From Brevundimonas goettingensis (GTDB lineage: Bacteria > Pseudomonadota > Alphaproteobacteria > Caulobacterales > Caulobacteraceae): a stretch of 64,000 nucleotides of DNA. The DNA is taken from contig NZ_CP062222.1 in the NCBI RefSeq assembly GCF_017487405.1, forward strand, positions 3,853,501 through 3,917,500, written 5' to 3'. Position 1 is the stretch's first letter, and each line of letters begins with the position of its first letter. The translations under genes were made by a program, and so were the position numbers. Of this stretch, positions 1 to 8,063 are shown in pieces. A model generated the notes under the pieces. The model ran no database searches. It was not told the DNA's origin and saw only the letters and a program-made list of their open reading frames with translations.

Positions 1-24
1 GCGCTGCTGGGCTAGAGGCTGTGC

Positions 25-639
25 ATGACCGTTTATTTCCACGAAGGCGACCTGCCCGACGATCTCGACCTCGGCCCCTCGGTGGCCGTGGATTCGGAGA
101 CCATGGGGCTGCGCTATCACCGCGACCCCCTGTGCGTGGTCCAGCTGTCGGCCGGGGACGGCGACGCCCATGTCGTGCGCCTGCGTCGCCCCGCCTATGA
201 CTGTTCGAATCTGAAGGCCCTGATGGCCGACCGGGGCGTGCTCAAGATCTTCCATTTCGGCCGGTTCGACATCGCCATGATGCAGCTCTATCTCGGCGTT
301 GAGACGGGGCCGGTCTATTGCACCAAGATCGCGTCGAAGCTGGCCCGCACCTATACCGACCGGCACGGGCTGAAGGATGTGACCCGCGAACTGGCGGGCG
401 TGGACCTCAGCAAGGCGCAACAGTCGTCCGACTGGGGCGCGGATGTCCTGACCCAGGCCCAGCTCGACTATGCGGCCTCGGACGTCCTCTATCTGCACGC
501 GGTCAAGGACAAGCTGGACATGATGCTGGCCCGCGAAGGCCGCACCGAACTGGCGAAGGCCTGTTTCGACTTCCTGCCGACCCGGTCGCGTCTGGACCTC
601 GAGGGTTGGGAAGAGATGGACATCTTCGCCCATGCCTGA
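25..639 (+). CDS. rnd: Ribonuclease D, short form
   Basis: Predicted 3'-5' exoribonuclease of the DEDDy family, acting on tRNA precursors and other structured RNA in the cytoplasm. The catalytic set is visible: D23 and E25 (VAVDSET), D82 (GRFDIAMM), and Y149 with D153 (LDYAASDVLYL). At 204 aa it has only the exonuclease domain and lacks the HRDC domains of the roughly 375-aa Escherichia coli enzyme; the short form is usual in Alphaproteobacteria. The ATG is followed directly by the exonuclease fold, so the start is reliable. Its 3' end overlaps lptC by 8 bp, and the order rnd-lptC-lptA-lptB is the normal alphaproteobacterial arrangement. Confidence 0.93.
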   Translation: MTVYFHEGDLPDDLDLGPSVAVDSETMGLRYHRDPLCVVQLSAGDGDAHVVRLRRPAYDCSNLKALMADRGVLKIFHFGRFDIAMMQLYLGVETGPVYCTKIASKLARTYTDRHGLKDVTRELAGVDLSKAQQSSDWGADVLTQAQLDYAASDVLYLHAVKDKLDMMLAREGRTELAKACFDFLPTRSRLDLEGWEEMDIFAHA

Positions 640-1321
640 GTTCGGGCCTGAGGGCGTGGGCCAGGATCAGGAAGCGGTCGAGACGCGGCGCGCCGAGGAC
701 GAGGCGCGTCTGGCCCAGGCCGCGGCCAAATGGCGTGCGCGCTCGCGCCGGGTGCAGCTGTATCGCCGGCTGCTGCCGATCCTGATCGTGGTCCTGGCGG
801 GCGGCGCCTTTACCTGGACGGTGTTCCGCACGGTGATCTCGGGCGTCGAGCGCAAGGCCGCCCAGAGCCGCGAGGTCCGGCTCGACAATCCCATGTTCCA
901 CGGCCAGGACGCCCAGGGCCGCTCCTTCCTGATCGGGGCGGCGGGCGCGGTGCGCGACCCGAACACCGGGCATTTCCGCCTGAACGGCCCGGTGCTGAGG
1001 CTGAATCTCGGCGGCCGCAAGGTGACCCAGATGACCGCCGACGCGGGCATCTATGACGAGGTCAAGCGCACCGTGACCATCGGTCCGAACGTCAGGATCA
1101 CCGACGGCGGCTCGGGCTTCACCCTGACCACGCCCGAGGCGGTGGTGGACACGGCGACCGGGATCACGACCGGGAACAAGGGCATCGAGGGCCACGGCCC
1201 TCTTGGAACCATTTCCGCATCGTCCTATGCCATCTATGATCAGGGCGAGCGGGTGACCTTCAACGGCTCCGGCGACAACAAGATTCGCGGCGTGTTCAAC
1301 ACGACGCGTTCGGGTGGATGA
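632..1321 (+). CDS. lptC: LPS export system protein LptC
   Basis: Bitopic inner-membrane protein that passes lipopolysaccharide from the LptBFG transporter to periplasmic LptA. The protein has a charged cytoplasmic N-terminus of about 45 residues, one membrane segment at about residues 47-65 (RRLLPILIVVLAGGAFTW) and a periplasmic beta-jellyroll region. At 229 aa it is slightly longer than the E. coli protein (191 aa), as is common in this group. It overlaps rnd by 8 bp upstream and lptA by an ATGA junction downstream, so translation is probably coupled. The assignment rests mostly on topology and on its place before lptA and lptB, because LptC is poorly conserved in sequence. Confidence 0.9.
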   Translation: MPEFGPEGVGQDQEAVETRRAEDEARLAQAAAKWRARSRRVQLYRRLLPILIVVLAGGAFTWTVFRTVISGVERKAAQSREVRLDNPMFHGQDAQGRSFLIGAAGAVRDPNTGHFRLNGPVLRLNLGGRKVTQMTADAGIYDEVKRTVTIGPNVRITDGGSGFTLTTPEAVVDTATGITTGNKGIEGHGPLGTISASSYAIYDQGERVTFNGSGDNKIRGVFNTTRSGG

Positions 1322-1824
1322 TGATGACGATGAACAGAACGGTTATCGCGGGTGTTTCGGCGGCGGTCGGGCTGGCCGTGGTCGGCGGCGCGGCTTTCGC
1401 CCAGACTTCGGCGAGGGCGCGCTCCAACGTCAGCGACCAGCCGATCATGGTCGGCGCCGACGGCGGCGAGCGCACCAACACGGGCTTCGCTCTGCGCGGT
1501 CGCGCCGAGGTGACCCAGGGCCAGAACCGGCTGCGCGCCGATTCCATCGTCGGGACCAATGCCGAGGGCCAGAACATCTCGACGGTCACGGCGACGGGCA
1601 ATGTCTATTACGTCACCCCGAACGAGACGATCCGCGGCGACCGCGCCGTCTATACGGTCTCGAGCGCGACCATCGTGGTGACCGGCGACGTCATCCTGAC
1701 CCAGGGCAAGAACGTCCTGACCGGCGGTCGGCTGAGCTATAATATCGACACGGGGCAGACGGACATGGCGGCGGGCGGGAACGGCCGCATTCAGGGCGTC
1801 TTCTATCCGCAAGGGTCGAACTGA
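1318..1824 (+). CDS. lptA: LPS transport periplasmic protein LptA (OstA family)
   Basis: Periplasmic bridge protein that carries lipopolysaccharide between LptC and the outer-membrane LptD complex. Residues 1-28 form a signal peptide ending in AAFA before Gln29. The rest is a beta-strand-rich OstA domain with typical motifs such as ADSIVGTN and GDRAVYT. Length is 168 aa, normal for the family. The start codon overlaps the lptC stop (ATGA); a run of ATG codons at 1318-1332 leaves the exact start open by a few residues. lptB follows after 33 bp. Confidence 0.92.
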   Translation: MMMTMNRTVIAGVSAAVGLAVVGGAAFAQTSARARSNVSDQPIMVGADGGERTNTGFALRGRAEVTQGQNRLRADSIVGTNAEGQNISTVTATGNVYYVTPNETIRGDRAVYTVSSATIVVTGDVILTQGKNVLTGGRLSYNIDTGQTDMAAGGNGRIQGVFYPQGSN

Positions 1825-1857
1825 GGCCGCGGGTCTCGATCGACTGAAAGGCCCGGT

Positions 1858-2658
1858 TTGGCGCGCAAGGAACTCTCCGCTCTCAACGTCAACGACCCCG
1901 CCGCCGGGGTCGCACCGACGCTCGCCCCCGAGCCGGGCCCCGCGCGCGGCCTGAGGGTCAACAACATCGCCCGGGCCTTCGGCGCGCGGCAGGTGGTGCG
2001 CGACGTCTCCCTGACGGTGCAGCGCGGCGAGGTCGCGGGCCTGCTGGGCCCCAACGGCGCCGGCAAGACCACCTGCTTCTATATGATCACCGGCCTGATC
2101 CCGGCCGACAGCGGCTCGATCTGGCTGGACGGCGAGGACATCACCAGACAGCCGATGTACCAGCGCGCCCGGATGGGCCTCGGCTATCTGGCGCAGGAAG
2201 CCTCGATCTTCCGCGGCATGACGGTCGAGCAGAACATCAAGGCCGTGGTCGAGCTGCGCGAGAGCGGCAAGGGGATCGAGGTCGAGACTACCCGGCTGCT
2301 GGAAGAGCTGCATATCGACCATCTGCGCCACGCCCCGGCCTCCAGCCTGTCGGGCGGTGAACGGCGCCGGGTCGAGATCGCGCGCTCGCTGGCGGGCCGG
2401 CCGTCCTTCATGCTGCTGGACGAACCCTTCGCCGGCATCGACCCCCTGGCCATCGCCGACATCCGTCAGGTGATCCGCTATCTGGCGGGCGAGGGCATCG
2501 GGGTCCTGATCACCGACCACAATGTCCGCGAGACCCTGGACATCATCGACCGCGCCTCGATCATGTCGGGCGGCGAGGTCCTGTTCGAAGGCACCGCCGA
2601 TCAGGTGATCCACGATCCGGAAGTGCGCCGCGTCTATCTGGGCGACCTCTACGGCTGA
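1858..2658 (+). CDS. lptB: LPS export ABC transporter ATP-binding protein LptB
   Basis: Cytoplasmic ATPase of the LptBFG complex that powers lipopolysaccharide extraction from the inner membrane. All ABC motifs are present: Walker A GPNGAGKT (residues 64-71), signature LSGGE (164-168), Walker B FMLLDEP (184-190) and the H-loop region ITDHNVRETLDI. The reading frame opens with TTG preceded by a GAAAGG ribosome-binding site about 8 nt upstream. The first 30 residues form a low-complexity extension not needed for the fold. The lptF and lptG permease genes are not in the window; in most bacteria they lie elsewhere. Confidence 0.94.
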   Translation: MARKELSALNVNDPAAGVAPTLAPEPGPARGLRVNNIARAFGARQVVRDVSLTVQRGEVAGLLGPNGAGKTTCFYMITGLIPADSGSIWLDGEDITRQPMYQRARMGLGYLAQEASIFRGMTVEQNIKAVVELRESGKGIEVETTRLLEELHIDHLRHAPASSLSGGERRRVEIARSLAGRPSFMLLDEPFAGIDPLAIADIRQVIRYLAGEGIGVLITDHNVRETLDIIDRASIMSGGEVLFEGTADQVIHDPEVRRVYLGDLYG

Positions 2659-2662
2659 CCTT

Positions 2663-3445
2663 TCAGGCGCCGCGGCGGCCGAAGGGGCGTGACGGGGCGA
2701 CGCCGGGGTCCCAGGCCGGATTGCTCCACGCCTGGAACTGGGGCTGCGGCTGGGCCGGGAAGGGCGCGGGCTCGTCTCGACGGACCGGTTCGGGCTGGAT
2801 CGGGCCGGGGCCGAAATCGAAGATCGGCTTGTAGGGTTGGTCCGGGTCACCGCGCTTGGCCTCGGCGATCAGGGCGTCCCAGCGATCCGTATCCAGATCG
2901 GGGTTGGAGCCGCCGCCGTAGCGCTGGCTCGGGTCGCGCGGATCGGGACCGAACCTGTTCTCGCCGCGTGTGCCGGGCAACAGGGTCAGGATGAACATGA
3001 CCAGCTGGCCGATATAGCCGAGCATGCCCAGCAGACCGGCCGCGCCCAGTCCCACCAGGGCTGTGCCGAGGAAGGCCTCGCGGCTGGCGCCCAGGCCGAC
3101 CGAACCGATCGCCGTCGCGATCGTGCCGACCGCCATGACGCTGCTCAACAGCGAGGGCAGCATCAGGCACAGCCAGACCGCGCCGCGTCCGCTGTCATGC
3201 AGGCGGCGCACCAGCACCGCGTAATTCGGAAGAATGAGAGCCAGGAGGCTGACGACGATCAGGCCGAAGACGATCACGACGCCGGCTGTCGCCCGGCCCG
3301 CCCCGGACTGTCCCATGGAGCCGACGGCAAGGCCCATCAGCAGTGCGTACCAGAGACCCTGCAAGACGGCGAACAGCCAGTACTCGGTCCGGCTCGCCCG
3401 ACCCTTGAAGTCGGCGTAGCGCAGCAGGGGGCGGAACATCAGCAT
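2663..3445 (-). CDS. DUF805 family membrane protein
   Basis: Inner-membrane protein of unknown function. The N-terminal 160 residues are the DUF805 domain: an opening aromatic/charged motif (RYADFKGRASRTEYW), several hydrophobic segments and the family hallmark VRRLHDSGR between membrane segments. The C-terminal 90 residues are hydrophilic, rich in Pro, Asp and Arg, and probably cytoplasmic. At 260 aa it is longer than minimal DUF805 proteins (about 120-150 aa) because of this tail. It lies on the opposite strand between lptB and rpoN, with only 4 bp separating its stop from that of lptB, so it is not part of the LPS operon. Confidence 0.85.
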   Translation of the reverse strand: MLMFRPLLRYADFKGRASRTEYWLFAVLQGLWYALLMGLAVGSMGQSGAGRATAGVVIVFGLIVVSLLALILPNYAVLVRRLHDSGRGAVWLCLMLPSLLSSVMAVGTIATAIGSVGLGASREAFLGTALVGLGAAGLLGMLGYIGQLVMFILTLLPGTRGENRFGPDPRDPSQRYGGGSNPDLDTDRWDALIAEAKRGDPDQPYKPIFDFGPGPIQPEPVRRDEPAPFPAQPQPQFQAWSNPAWDPGVAPSRPFGRRGA

Positions 3446-3679
3446 GGCGGGGGAGACCTGTGACGGGGCGTTTCCACGTCACTCTGCCGCCGAACGATGA
3501 AATCCCGCGAAACGGACAGGGTAAACGGTCGGCGTGGGAAGGTCCCTCCGTCACGGCGCGAAGGCGCGCCGCGCCCCCCATTGCAAGCGATAGGGAGGAA
3601 AACGCGGCGTTAACCCCTTGGCCCCATTCTGGGCACAGCAAGTTCCGGGCCAGACGCCCGAGTTGGGAGACGAACGGCG

Positions 3680-5200
3680 GTGGTCGGTCAGAGGCTGGAG
3701 ATCAGACAGGGGCAGGGGCTCGTCATCACGCCCCAGCTGCAGCAGGCGATCAAGCTGCTGCAACTGTCGAACCAGGAACTGGACGAATACGTCGAGACAG
3801 AGCTCGAGAAGAACCCGCTGCTCCAGCGCGACGAGACCGAGGCCGGTCCGGCGCGCGAGGCCGGCGACGAGATTCCCGCCCTCGCCTCCAGCGAAAGCAG
3901 CGAGCTGAGTTTTTCCGACACAGGGATTTCCGAACGCAATTCGACCGTCGACGCCGGCGACAGCGACGTCTACGGCGACGCCACCCCGGGCGAGCGCACC
4001 GTCGACCGCCTGTCCGACGAGGCGGCCCAGCCGGGGCTGTCGGACTGGTCCAGCGCGGGCAAGGGCGGCTCGGCCTTCTCCGACGGCGAGGGCGGCGAAC
4101 GTCCGGACCAGCGCGAGGCGACCCTCTGGGAGCATCTGCAGGCCCAGGCGTCCTCCGCCGGTTTCGACGCCACCGACCACGCCATCGCCATCAGCCTGAT
4201 CGATGCGGTCGACGAGGGCGGCTATCTGCGCGGCGAACTGGCCGAGATCGCCGACCGCCTGGGCTGCGGCCTGGAACGGGTCGAGGCGGTCCTGACCGTC
4301 TGCCACGGCTTCGAGCCGACCGGGATCATGGCCCGTTCGGTGCCCGAGTGCCTGAAGCTGCAACTGATCGAGCGCAACCGCTTCGATCCGGCCATGGAAG
4401 CCCTGCTCGACAATCTGGAGATGCTGGCGCGGCGCGACCTGCAGGGTCTGCGTCAGGCCTGCGGCGTCGATTCCGAAGACCTGTCGGAGATGATCTCGGA
4501 GCTGAAGGGGCTGACGCCGCGCCCCGGCGCCGGCTTCGGCGGCGAGACGGCCCAGACGGTGATCCCCGACGTCCATGTCCGCCCCGACCCGGCCGGCGGC
4601 TGGAAGGTGGAGCTGAACACCGACACCCTGCCCAAGCTGCTGGTCGACAAACGCTATCACGCCTCGGTTTCGGCCGGGGCGCGGACCGAGACGGAGAAGG
4701 CCTTCGTCGCCGACTGCGCGGCCCAGGCCAACTGGCTGGTCAAGTCGCTGGACCAGCGGGCCAAGACCATTCTGAAGGTCGCCTCCGAAATCGTGCGCCA
4801 GCAGGACGCCTTCCTCGCCTTCGGCGTCGAATTCCTGAGACCGCTCAATCTGAAGACCGTCGCCGACGCGATCAGCATGCATGAATCGACCGTCAGTCGC
4901 GTCACCTCGAACAAATATGTCTCGACCCCCCGCGGAGTGTTCGAGCTGAAATTCTTCTTCACCGCCTCCATCGCCTCGACCGGCGACGGCGCCGCCCATT
5001 CGGCCGAGGCCGTCCGGCACCGGATCAAATCCATGATCGATCACGAAACGGCCGAGGGTGACGTTTTGTCCGACGACCGCATCGTCGAGCTTCTGAACGA
5101 GGCGGGCATCGACATCGCCCGTCGTACGGTCGCCAAGTATCGGGAAGCCTTGAGGATTCCGTCCTCGGTCCAACGCCGCCGGATGCTGAAGTTCGCCTGA
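3680..5200 (+). CDS. rpoN: RNA polymerase sigma-54 factor
   Basis: Alternative sigma factor that recognises -24/-12 promoters and needs AAA+ activators; in Caulobacter it serves flagellar, stalk and nitrogen genes. Region I is at the N-terminus (GQGLVITPQLQQAIKLLQLS), followed by an acidic region II, the core-binding domain and the C-terminal DNA-binding region ending in the RpoN box ARRTVAKYRE (residues 480-489). Length 506 aa is normal. The start is GTG with GGGAGA about 10 nt upstream. hpf and ptsN follow on the same strand, the usual rpoN-hpf-ptsN order. The 234 bp upstream (3446-3679) hold no gene that I can see. Confidence 0.96.
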   Translation: MVGQRLEIRQGQGLVITPQLQQAIKLLQLSNQELDEYVETELEKNPLLQRDETEAGPAREAGDEIPALASSESSELSFSDTGISERNSTVDAGDSDVYGDATPGERTVDRLSDEAAQPGLSDWSSAGKGGSAFSDGEGGERPDQREATLWEHLQAQASSAGFDATDHAIAISLIDAVDEGGYLRGELAEIADRLGCGLERVEAVLTVCHGFEPTGIMARSVPECLKLQLIERNRFDPAMEALLDNLEMLARRDLQGLRQACGVDSEDLSEMISELKGLTPRPGAGFGGETAQTVIPDVHVRPDPAGGWKVELNTDTLPKLLVDKRYHASVSAGARTETEKAFVADCAAQANWLVKSLDQRAKTILKVASEIVRQQDAFLAFGVEFLRPLNLKTVADAISMHESTVSRVTSNKYVSTPRGVFELKFFFTASIASTGDGAAHSAEAVRHRIKSMIDHETAEGDVLSDDRIVELLNEAGIDIARRTVAKYREALRIPSSVQRRRMLKFA

Positions 5201-5274
5201 CCGGCGTTCGAAGATTCGACCACAAAACAGTGATCCCGATTGACACCAAAATCAGTCGGGAGCGTTCTATCCGC

Positions 5275-5958
5275 ATGCAAGTCCAAGTCAGCGGCAAGCA
5301 AGTGGATGTCGGCGAAGCGTTAGGCTCGCGCATCTCCCAGGAACTCGAAGAGGGAGTCGGTAAGTACTTCGAACGCGGCGGTCAGGACGCCGAGGTCGTT
5401 GTCTCCAAGGATGGCTATGGGTTCAAGGTGGACTGTTGGGTCCGCCTGGCCTCGGGCCAGTCGCTGGTGACGACCGGACTCGGCGGGGACGCACATTCGG
5501 CCTTTACCGACAGTCTCGACAAGCTTGAGAAGCGGGTCCGCCGCTACAAGCGCCGTCTCAAGGATCACCATATCGGGCCCAAGGGCCTGTCGCCCGAAAA
5601 GACCGAAATGGCCGCGGCCTCGGTCGCACGCTCGATCGTGCTGCGCAATCCGGACTCCGTCGAGGATGACGTCTTCGGCGATACGGGAACCTCGGACGAA
5701 CCGCCGCCGGTCGGCATGGTCATCGCCGAGACCGAGGCCGAAATCCGCACCATCACGGTCGGACGCGCGGTGCTGGAGCTCGACATGACCGGCTATCCGG
5801 TCGTGCTATTCCGCAATGCGGCCCATGGCGGCCTGTCGGTGGTCTATCGCCGGCCGGACGGCAATGTGGGCTGGATCGATCCGGAGCGGACCTCTTCCAC
5901 CCTGAACGGCGGCGCTTCCAGGCCGAAAACCAATGGGCACGCTTCCGTAAGCCCTTAG
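5275..5958 (+). CDS. hpf: Ribosome hibernation promoting factor, long form
   Basis: Binds 30S subunits and drives 100S ribosome dimers under starvation. It has an N-terminal S30AE domain (about residues 1-105) and a separate C-terminal dimerisation domain (about 170-220, including TGYPVVLFRNA and GWIDP), joined by an acidic linker, so it is the long HPF type rather than the short gammaproteobacterial HPF. I chose ATG 5275 (GGGAGCG about 11 nt upstream, protein of 227 aa) over an in-frame GTG at 5230, which would add 15 residues before the conserved beta strand. It lies 74 bp after rpoN. Confidence 0.92.
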   Translation: MQVQVSGKQVDVGEALGSRISQELEEGVGKYFERGGQDAEVVVSKDGYGFKVDCWVRLASGQSLVTTGLGGDAHSAFTDSLDKLEKRVRRYKRRLKDHHIGPKGLSPEKTEMAAASVARSIVLRNPDSVEDDVFGDTGTSDEPPPVGMVIAETEAEIRTITVGRAVLELDMTGYPVVLFRNAAHGGLSVVYRRPDGNVGWIDPERTSSTLNGGASRPKTNGHASVSP

Positions 5959-6052
5959 TGCTAGCTGTCAGTAGAAGGCTTTCCTTGATGCGGCGGAAGG
6001 GTTAAAGCCCGCCCGCCCCATCGGGGACGAGCGTATCGAGTCGGGGATAGTC

Positions 6053-6520
6053 ATGGACATCGGTGAATTGCTGGCGGAGGACGGGATCGTCCTGCGCAGC
6101 GGTGCGTCGTCGAAACGGCAGGCTCTTCAGGTCGTCGCCGAAACCGCCGCCTCGGCCATGGGGCTGGATGCGGCCCGCGTCATGGACGCGCTTCTGGAAC
6201 GTGAGGCCCTGGGCTCCACGGGCCTGGGTTCGGGCGTGGCGGTTCCGCACGCCCGGATCGAAGGCCTGGCCCGCGTGTTCGGCGTCTTCGTGCGCCTGGA
6301 TACGCCCGTCGCCTATGGATCGGTCGACGACCGTCCGGTCGATCTGCTGTTCGCCCTGTTCGCCCCGCCGCGCGACGGTGCCGACCATCTGCGCGCCCTG
6401 GCCGCGGTCTCGCGCGCCGTGCGCTCGCCGGAACTGCGCGAAAGCCTGCGTCAGGCCCGCACGGTCGACGCCGCCCATGCCCTGTTCGTCACCGACAAGG
6501 TTCCGGCCACGGCCGCCTGA
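6053..6520 (+). CDS. ptsN: PTS IIA-like nitrogen regulatory protein PtsN (EIIA-Ntr)
   Basis: Phosphate acceptor of the nitrogen phosphotransferase system (PtsP-NPr-EIIANtr), a regulatory rather than sugar-transporting chain. The phosphorylated histidine is H66 in GVAVPHARIEG. The protein is one PTS_EIIA type-2 domain of 155 aa, the usual length. It is the last of the rpoN-hpf-ptsN group. No sugar EIIB/EIIC genes are nearby, which supports the regulatory assignment. In Caulobacter the nitrogen PTS links glutamine status to (p)ppGpp; whether this holds here is inference. Confidence 0.95.
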   Translation: MDIGELLAEDGIVLRSGASSKRQALQVVAETAASAMGLDAARVMDALLEREALGSTGLGSGVAVPHARIEGLARVFGVFVRLDTPVAYGSVDDRPVDLLFALFAPPRDGADHLRALAAVSRAVRSPELRESLRQARTVDAAHALFVTDKVPATAA

Positions 6521-6575
6521 GGCTGCTTTCAGGCCGGGTCGGTGCTAGAACGCTGATCTCCACGGAGATCCGCCC

Positions 6576-7121
6576 ATGGCCAAGCTCGTCTACGGATTGA
6601 ACCAGTCGCTCGACGGCTATGTGAACCACGACGCCTTCGGGCCCGGGCCGACGCTGTTCCGGCATTTCATCGACCACATGGGCGCGGTGACGGCCAGCGT
6701 CTATGGCGGGCGGATGTATGAGATCATGCGCTACTGGGACGAGGACCAGCCCGGCTGGGACGCGCCGGAGCGTGAGTACGCCCAGGCCTGGCGGGCGACG
6801 CCGAAATATGTGGTGTCGCGAACGCTGAAAGAGGTGGGGCCCAATGCGACCCTGGTCGAGGGCGACCTGGCGACGGCGATGCGCGGGCTGAAGGAACGGC
6901 TGGAGGGCGAGATCGAGATCGCCGGGCCGGGTCTGGCGAACCAGCTGATGGCGCCGGATATGATCGACGAATACCGGATCTATCTGCACCCGGTCGTGGT
7001 GGGGCCGAAGCTCGGCGCCGAGGGGGTGTTGTTCTTCAGTGAGGCGCCGCCGCCTCTGGAGCTGGTGTCGAGCGAACTGGTCGGGGATGACGTGGTCCTG
7101 CTGACTTATGCGCCTGCCTGA
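6576..7121 (+). CDS. Dihydrofolate reductase family protein (RibD C-terminal fold)
   Basis: Stand-alone member of the RibD C-terminal/dihydrofolate reductase fold (COG0262 type), predicted to be a cytoplasmic NAD(P)H-dependent reductase of unknown substrate. Typical features are the N-terminal KLVYGLNQSLDGYVNHD strand/loop, the middle segment PKYVVSRTLKEV and the nucleotide-binding stretch IAGPGLANQLMAPDMIDEY. Length 181 aa is normal. It is not a folate-pathway DHFR: it lacks the substrate-binding signature and has no thymidylate synthase neighbour. It is monocistronic, 55 bp after ptsN, and ends in a region containing a GC-rich hairpin. Confidence 0.85.
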   Translation: MAKLVYGLNQSLDGYVNHDAFGPGPTLFRHFIDHMGAVTASVYGGRMYEIMRYWDEDQPGWDAPEREYAQAWRATPKYVVSRTLKEVGPNATLVEGDLATAMRGLKERLEGEIEIAGPGLANQLMAPDMIDEYRIYLHPVVVGPKLGAEGVLFFSEAPPPLELVSSELVGDDVVLLTYAPA

Positions 7122-7143
7122 GACGGCGTGACGAGAGGGCGAT

Positions 7144-7175
7144 GGGGCTGCGTCAACCCGGATAACCGCAGCCCC
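7144..7175 (+). terminator. GC-rich stem-loop downstream of the reductase gene
   Basis: Nine-base-pair perfect stem GGGGCTGCG / CGCAGCCCC with a 14-nt loop, starting 22 nt after the stop codon of the reductase gene. There is no T-tract, so it is not a classical intrinsic terminator; it may stabilise the 3' end or act with Rho. Confidence 0.45.
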
Positions 7176-7280
7176 GCCCAGAGCCCGCGCTGACTGGGGA
7201 GCCGTGCGGGGTGGATGTGTGTCCGCCGAAGTCTCGACGGAGCAACTCATAGAGACGCCAAACGCAACGACGCGGCCCTC

Positions 7281-7321
7281 GCGCTCAAGCAGCGAGCGAC
7301 CGCGTCGCGAGCGTTAGCGCC
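7281..7321 (-). repeat. 41-bp palindromic intergenic element, copy A
   Basis: One of five related elements in the window. On the plus strand it opens with GCGCTCAAGCAGCGAG and closes with CGAGCGTTAGCGCC; between them is a small stem (GCGAC-cgc-GTCGC). Read on the minus strand it begins 5 nt after the TAA stop of gcrA. The outer arms pair as GCGCT/AGCGC with further imperfect pairing, giving one long hairpin. Confidence 0.8.
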
Positions 7322-7326
7322 CCTAC

Positions 7327-7860
7327 TTAGATATATCTACGCAGCGAGCGGGTCAGTTCGCTGGTGCCGTTCTTCTTGACGGCGGGCTGGTAGGCGACGC
7401 GGGCGTGTTCGCCGCAATAGACGCCTTCCGAGGCGCGACGGCCGCAGAAGCTGAACTCACGCGACGACGGGTCGCCGATCGGCCATTTGCACATGTGTGC
7501 GCCGAGCGTCAGGACGGTGGCGGTGCCGGGCTGTTCGACGACGACGGGCAGCGGGGTCGGCGGGACCGGGGCGGTCGGGCGCGGCTGGACGGCCTCGATG
7601 CGACGCGGAGCCGAGGGCTGGCCGTAGTCCTGCTTGGGCGGGGTGGTCCGGGTCTTGGCTGGGCGGAAGGCGGTCGTGGTGGTGCGCGCCGGCTGCGACG
7701 GGGTCGCGCGGCCCGACAGGCCCAGACGGTGCACCTTGCCGATCACGGCGTTGCGGGTGACGCCGCCGCCCAGTTGTTTGGCGATCTGGCTGGCCGACTG
7801 GCCTTCGAGCCAGAGCTTCTTCAGCGCGCCAACGCGGTCTTCGGTCCAGCCTGCGGTCAT
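7327..7860 (-). CDS. gcrA: Cell cycle regulator GcrA
   Basis: GcrA binds sigma-70 RNA polymerase and activates promoters carrying CcrM-methylated GANTC sites, driving early S-phase genes in Caulobacterales. The DNA-binding domain is at the N-terminus (GWTEDRVGALKKLWLEG, then SASQIAKQLGG and TRNAVIGKVHRLGLSGR). A Pro/Thr/Ala-rich linker follows (about residues 55-110). The C-terminal sigma-70-interacting region has the family pattern CKWPIGDP, FCGRRAS and YCGEHARVAY. Length 177 aa is normal. The upstream region has three GANTC sites and a CtrA-like box, as expected for a gene inside the CtrA-GcrA-CcrM loop. A palindromic element follows its stop. Confidence 0.97.
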   Translation of the reverse strand: MTAGWTEDRVGALKKLWLEGQSASQIAKQLGGGVTRNAVIGKVHRLGLSGRATPSQPARTTTTAFRPAKTRTTPPKQDYGQPSAPRRIEAVQPRPTAPVPPTPLPVVVEQPGTATVLTLGAHMCKWPIGDPSSREFSFCGRRASEGVYCGEHARVAYQPAVKKNGTSELTRSLRRYI

Positions 7861-8063
7861 GTCGCCCTCCGGGGGGATCAGGATTCAATATGTAGTGGCG
7901 AGACCGTCCTCCCGGACCCGCGACCTACCACCAATCGTAAACGAGCGGTTAACAGACGCAAGATGTGCGAATCAGTCCGTCCACAGAAACCAGATGTTGA
8001 ATCGGTGTTATTTGGGGCGCTAAGCGGTTGCGAAGCGCCGCCGTCGGGCGCATTTCCCGGCCC
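7861..8063. promoter_or_regulatory. gcrA promoter region with CtrA-like box and three GANTC sites
   Basis: Divergent intergenic region of 203 bp between gcrA and an ABC permease gene. It contains TAAA-CGAGCGG-TTAA at 7938-7952, one mismatch from the CtrA consensus TTAA-N7-TTAA, and GANTC (CcrM methylation) sites at 7882-7886, 7969-7973 and 7999-8003. CtrA repression of gcrA and methylation-sensitive promoters are established in Caulobacter crescentus; that these sites act here is inference. Confidence 0.6.

Noticed and set aside
3446..3679. Possible riboswitch in the leader of rpoN
   Set aside because: Some local hairpins exist (for example GCGCG-aag-CGCGC type), but no known riboswitch core was recognised and rpoN is not a usual target.
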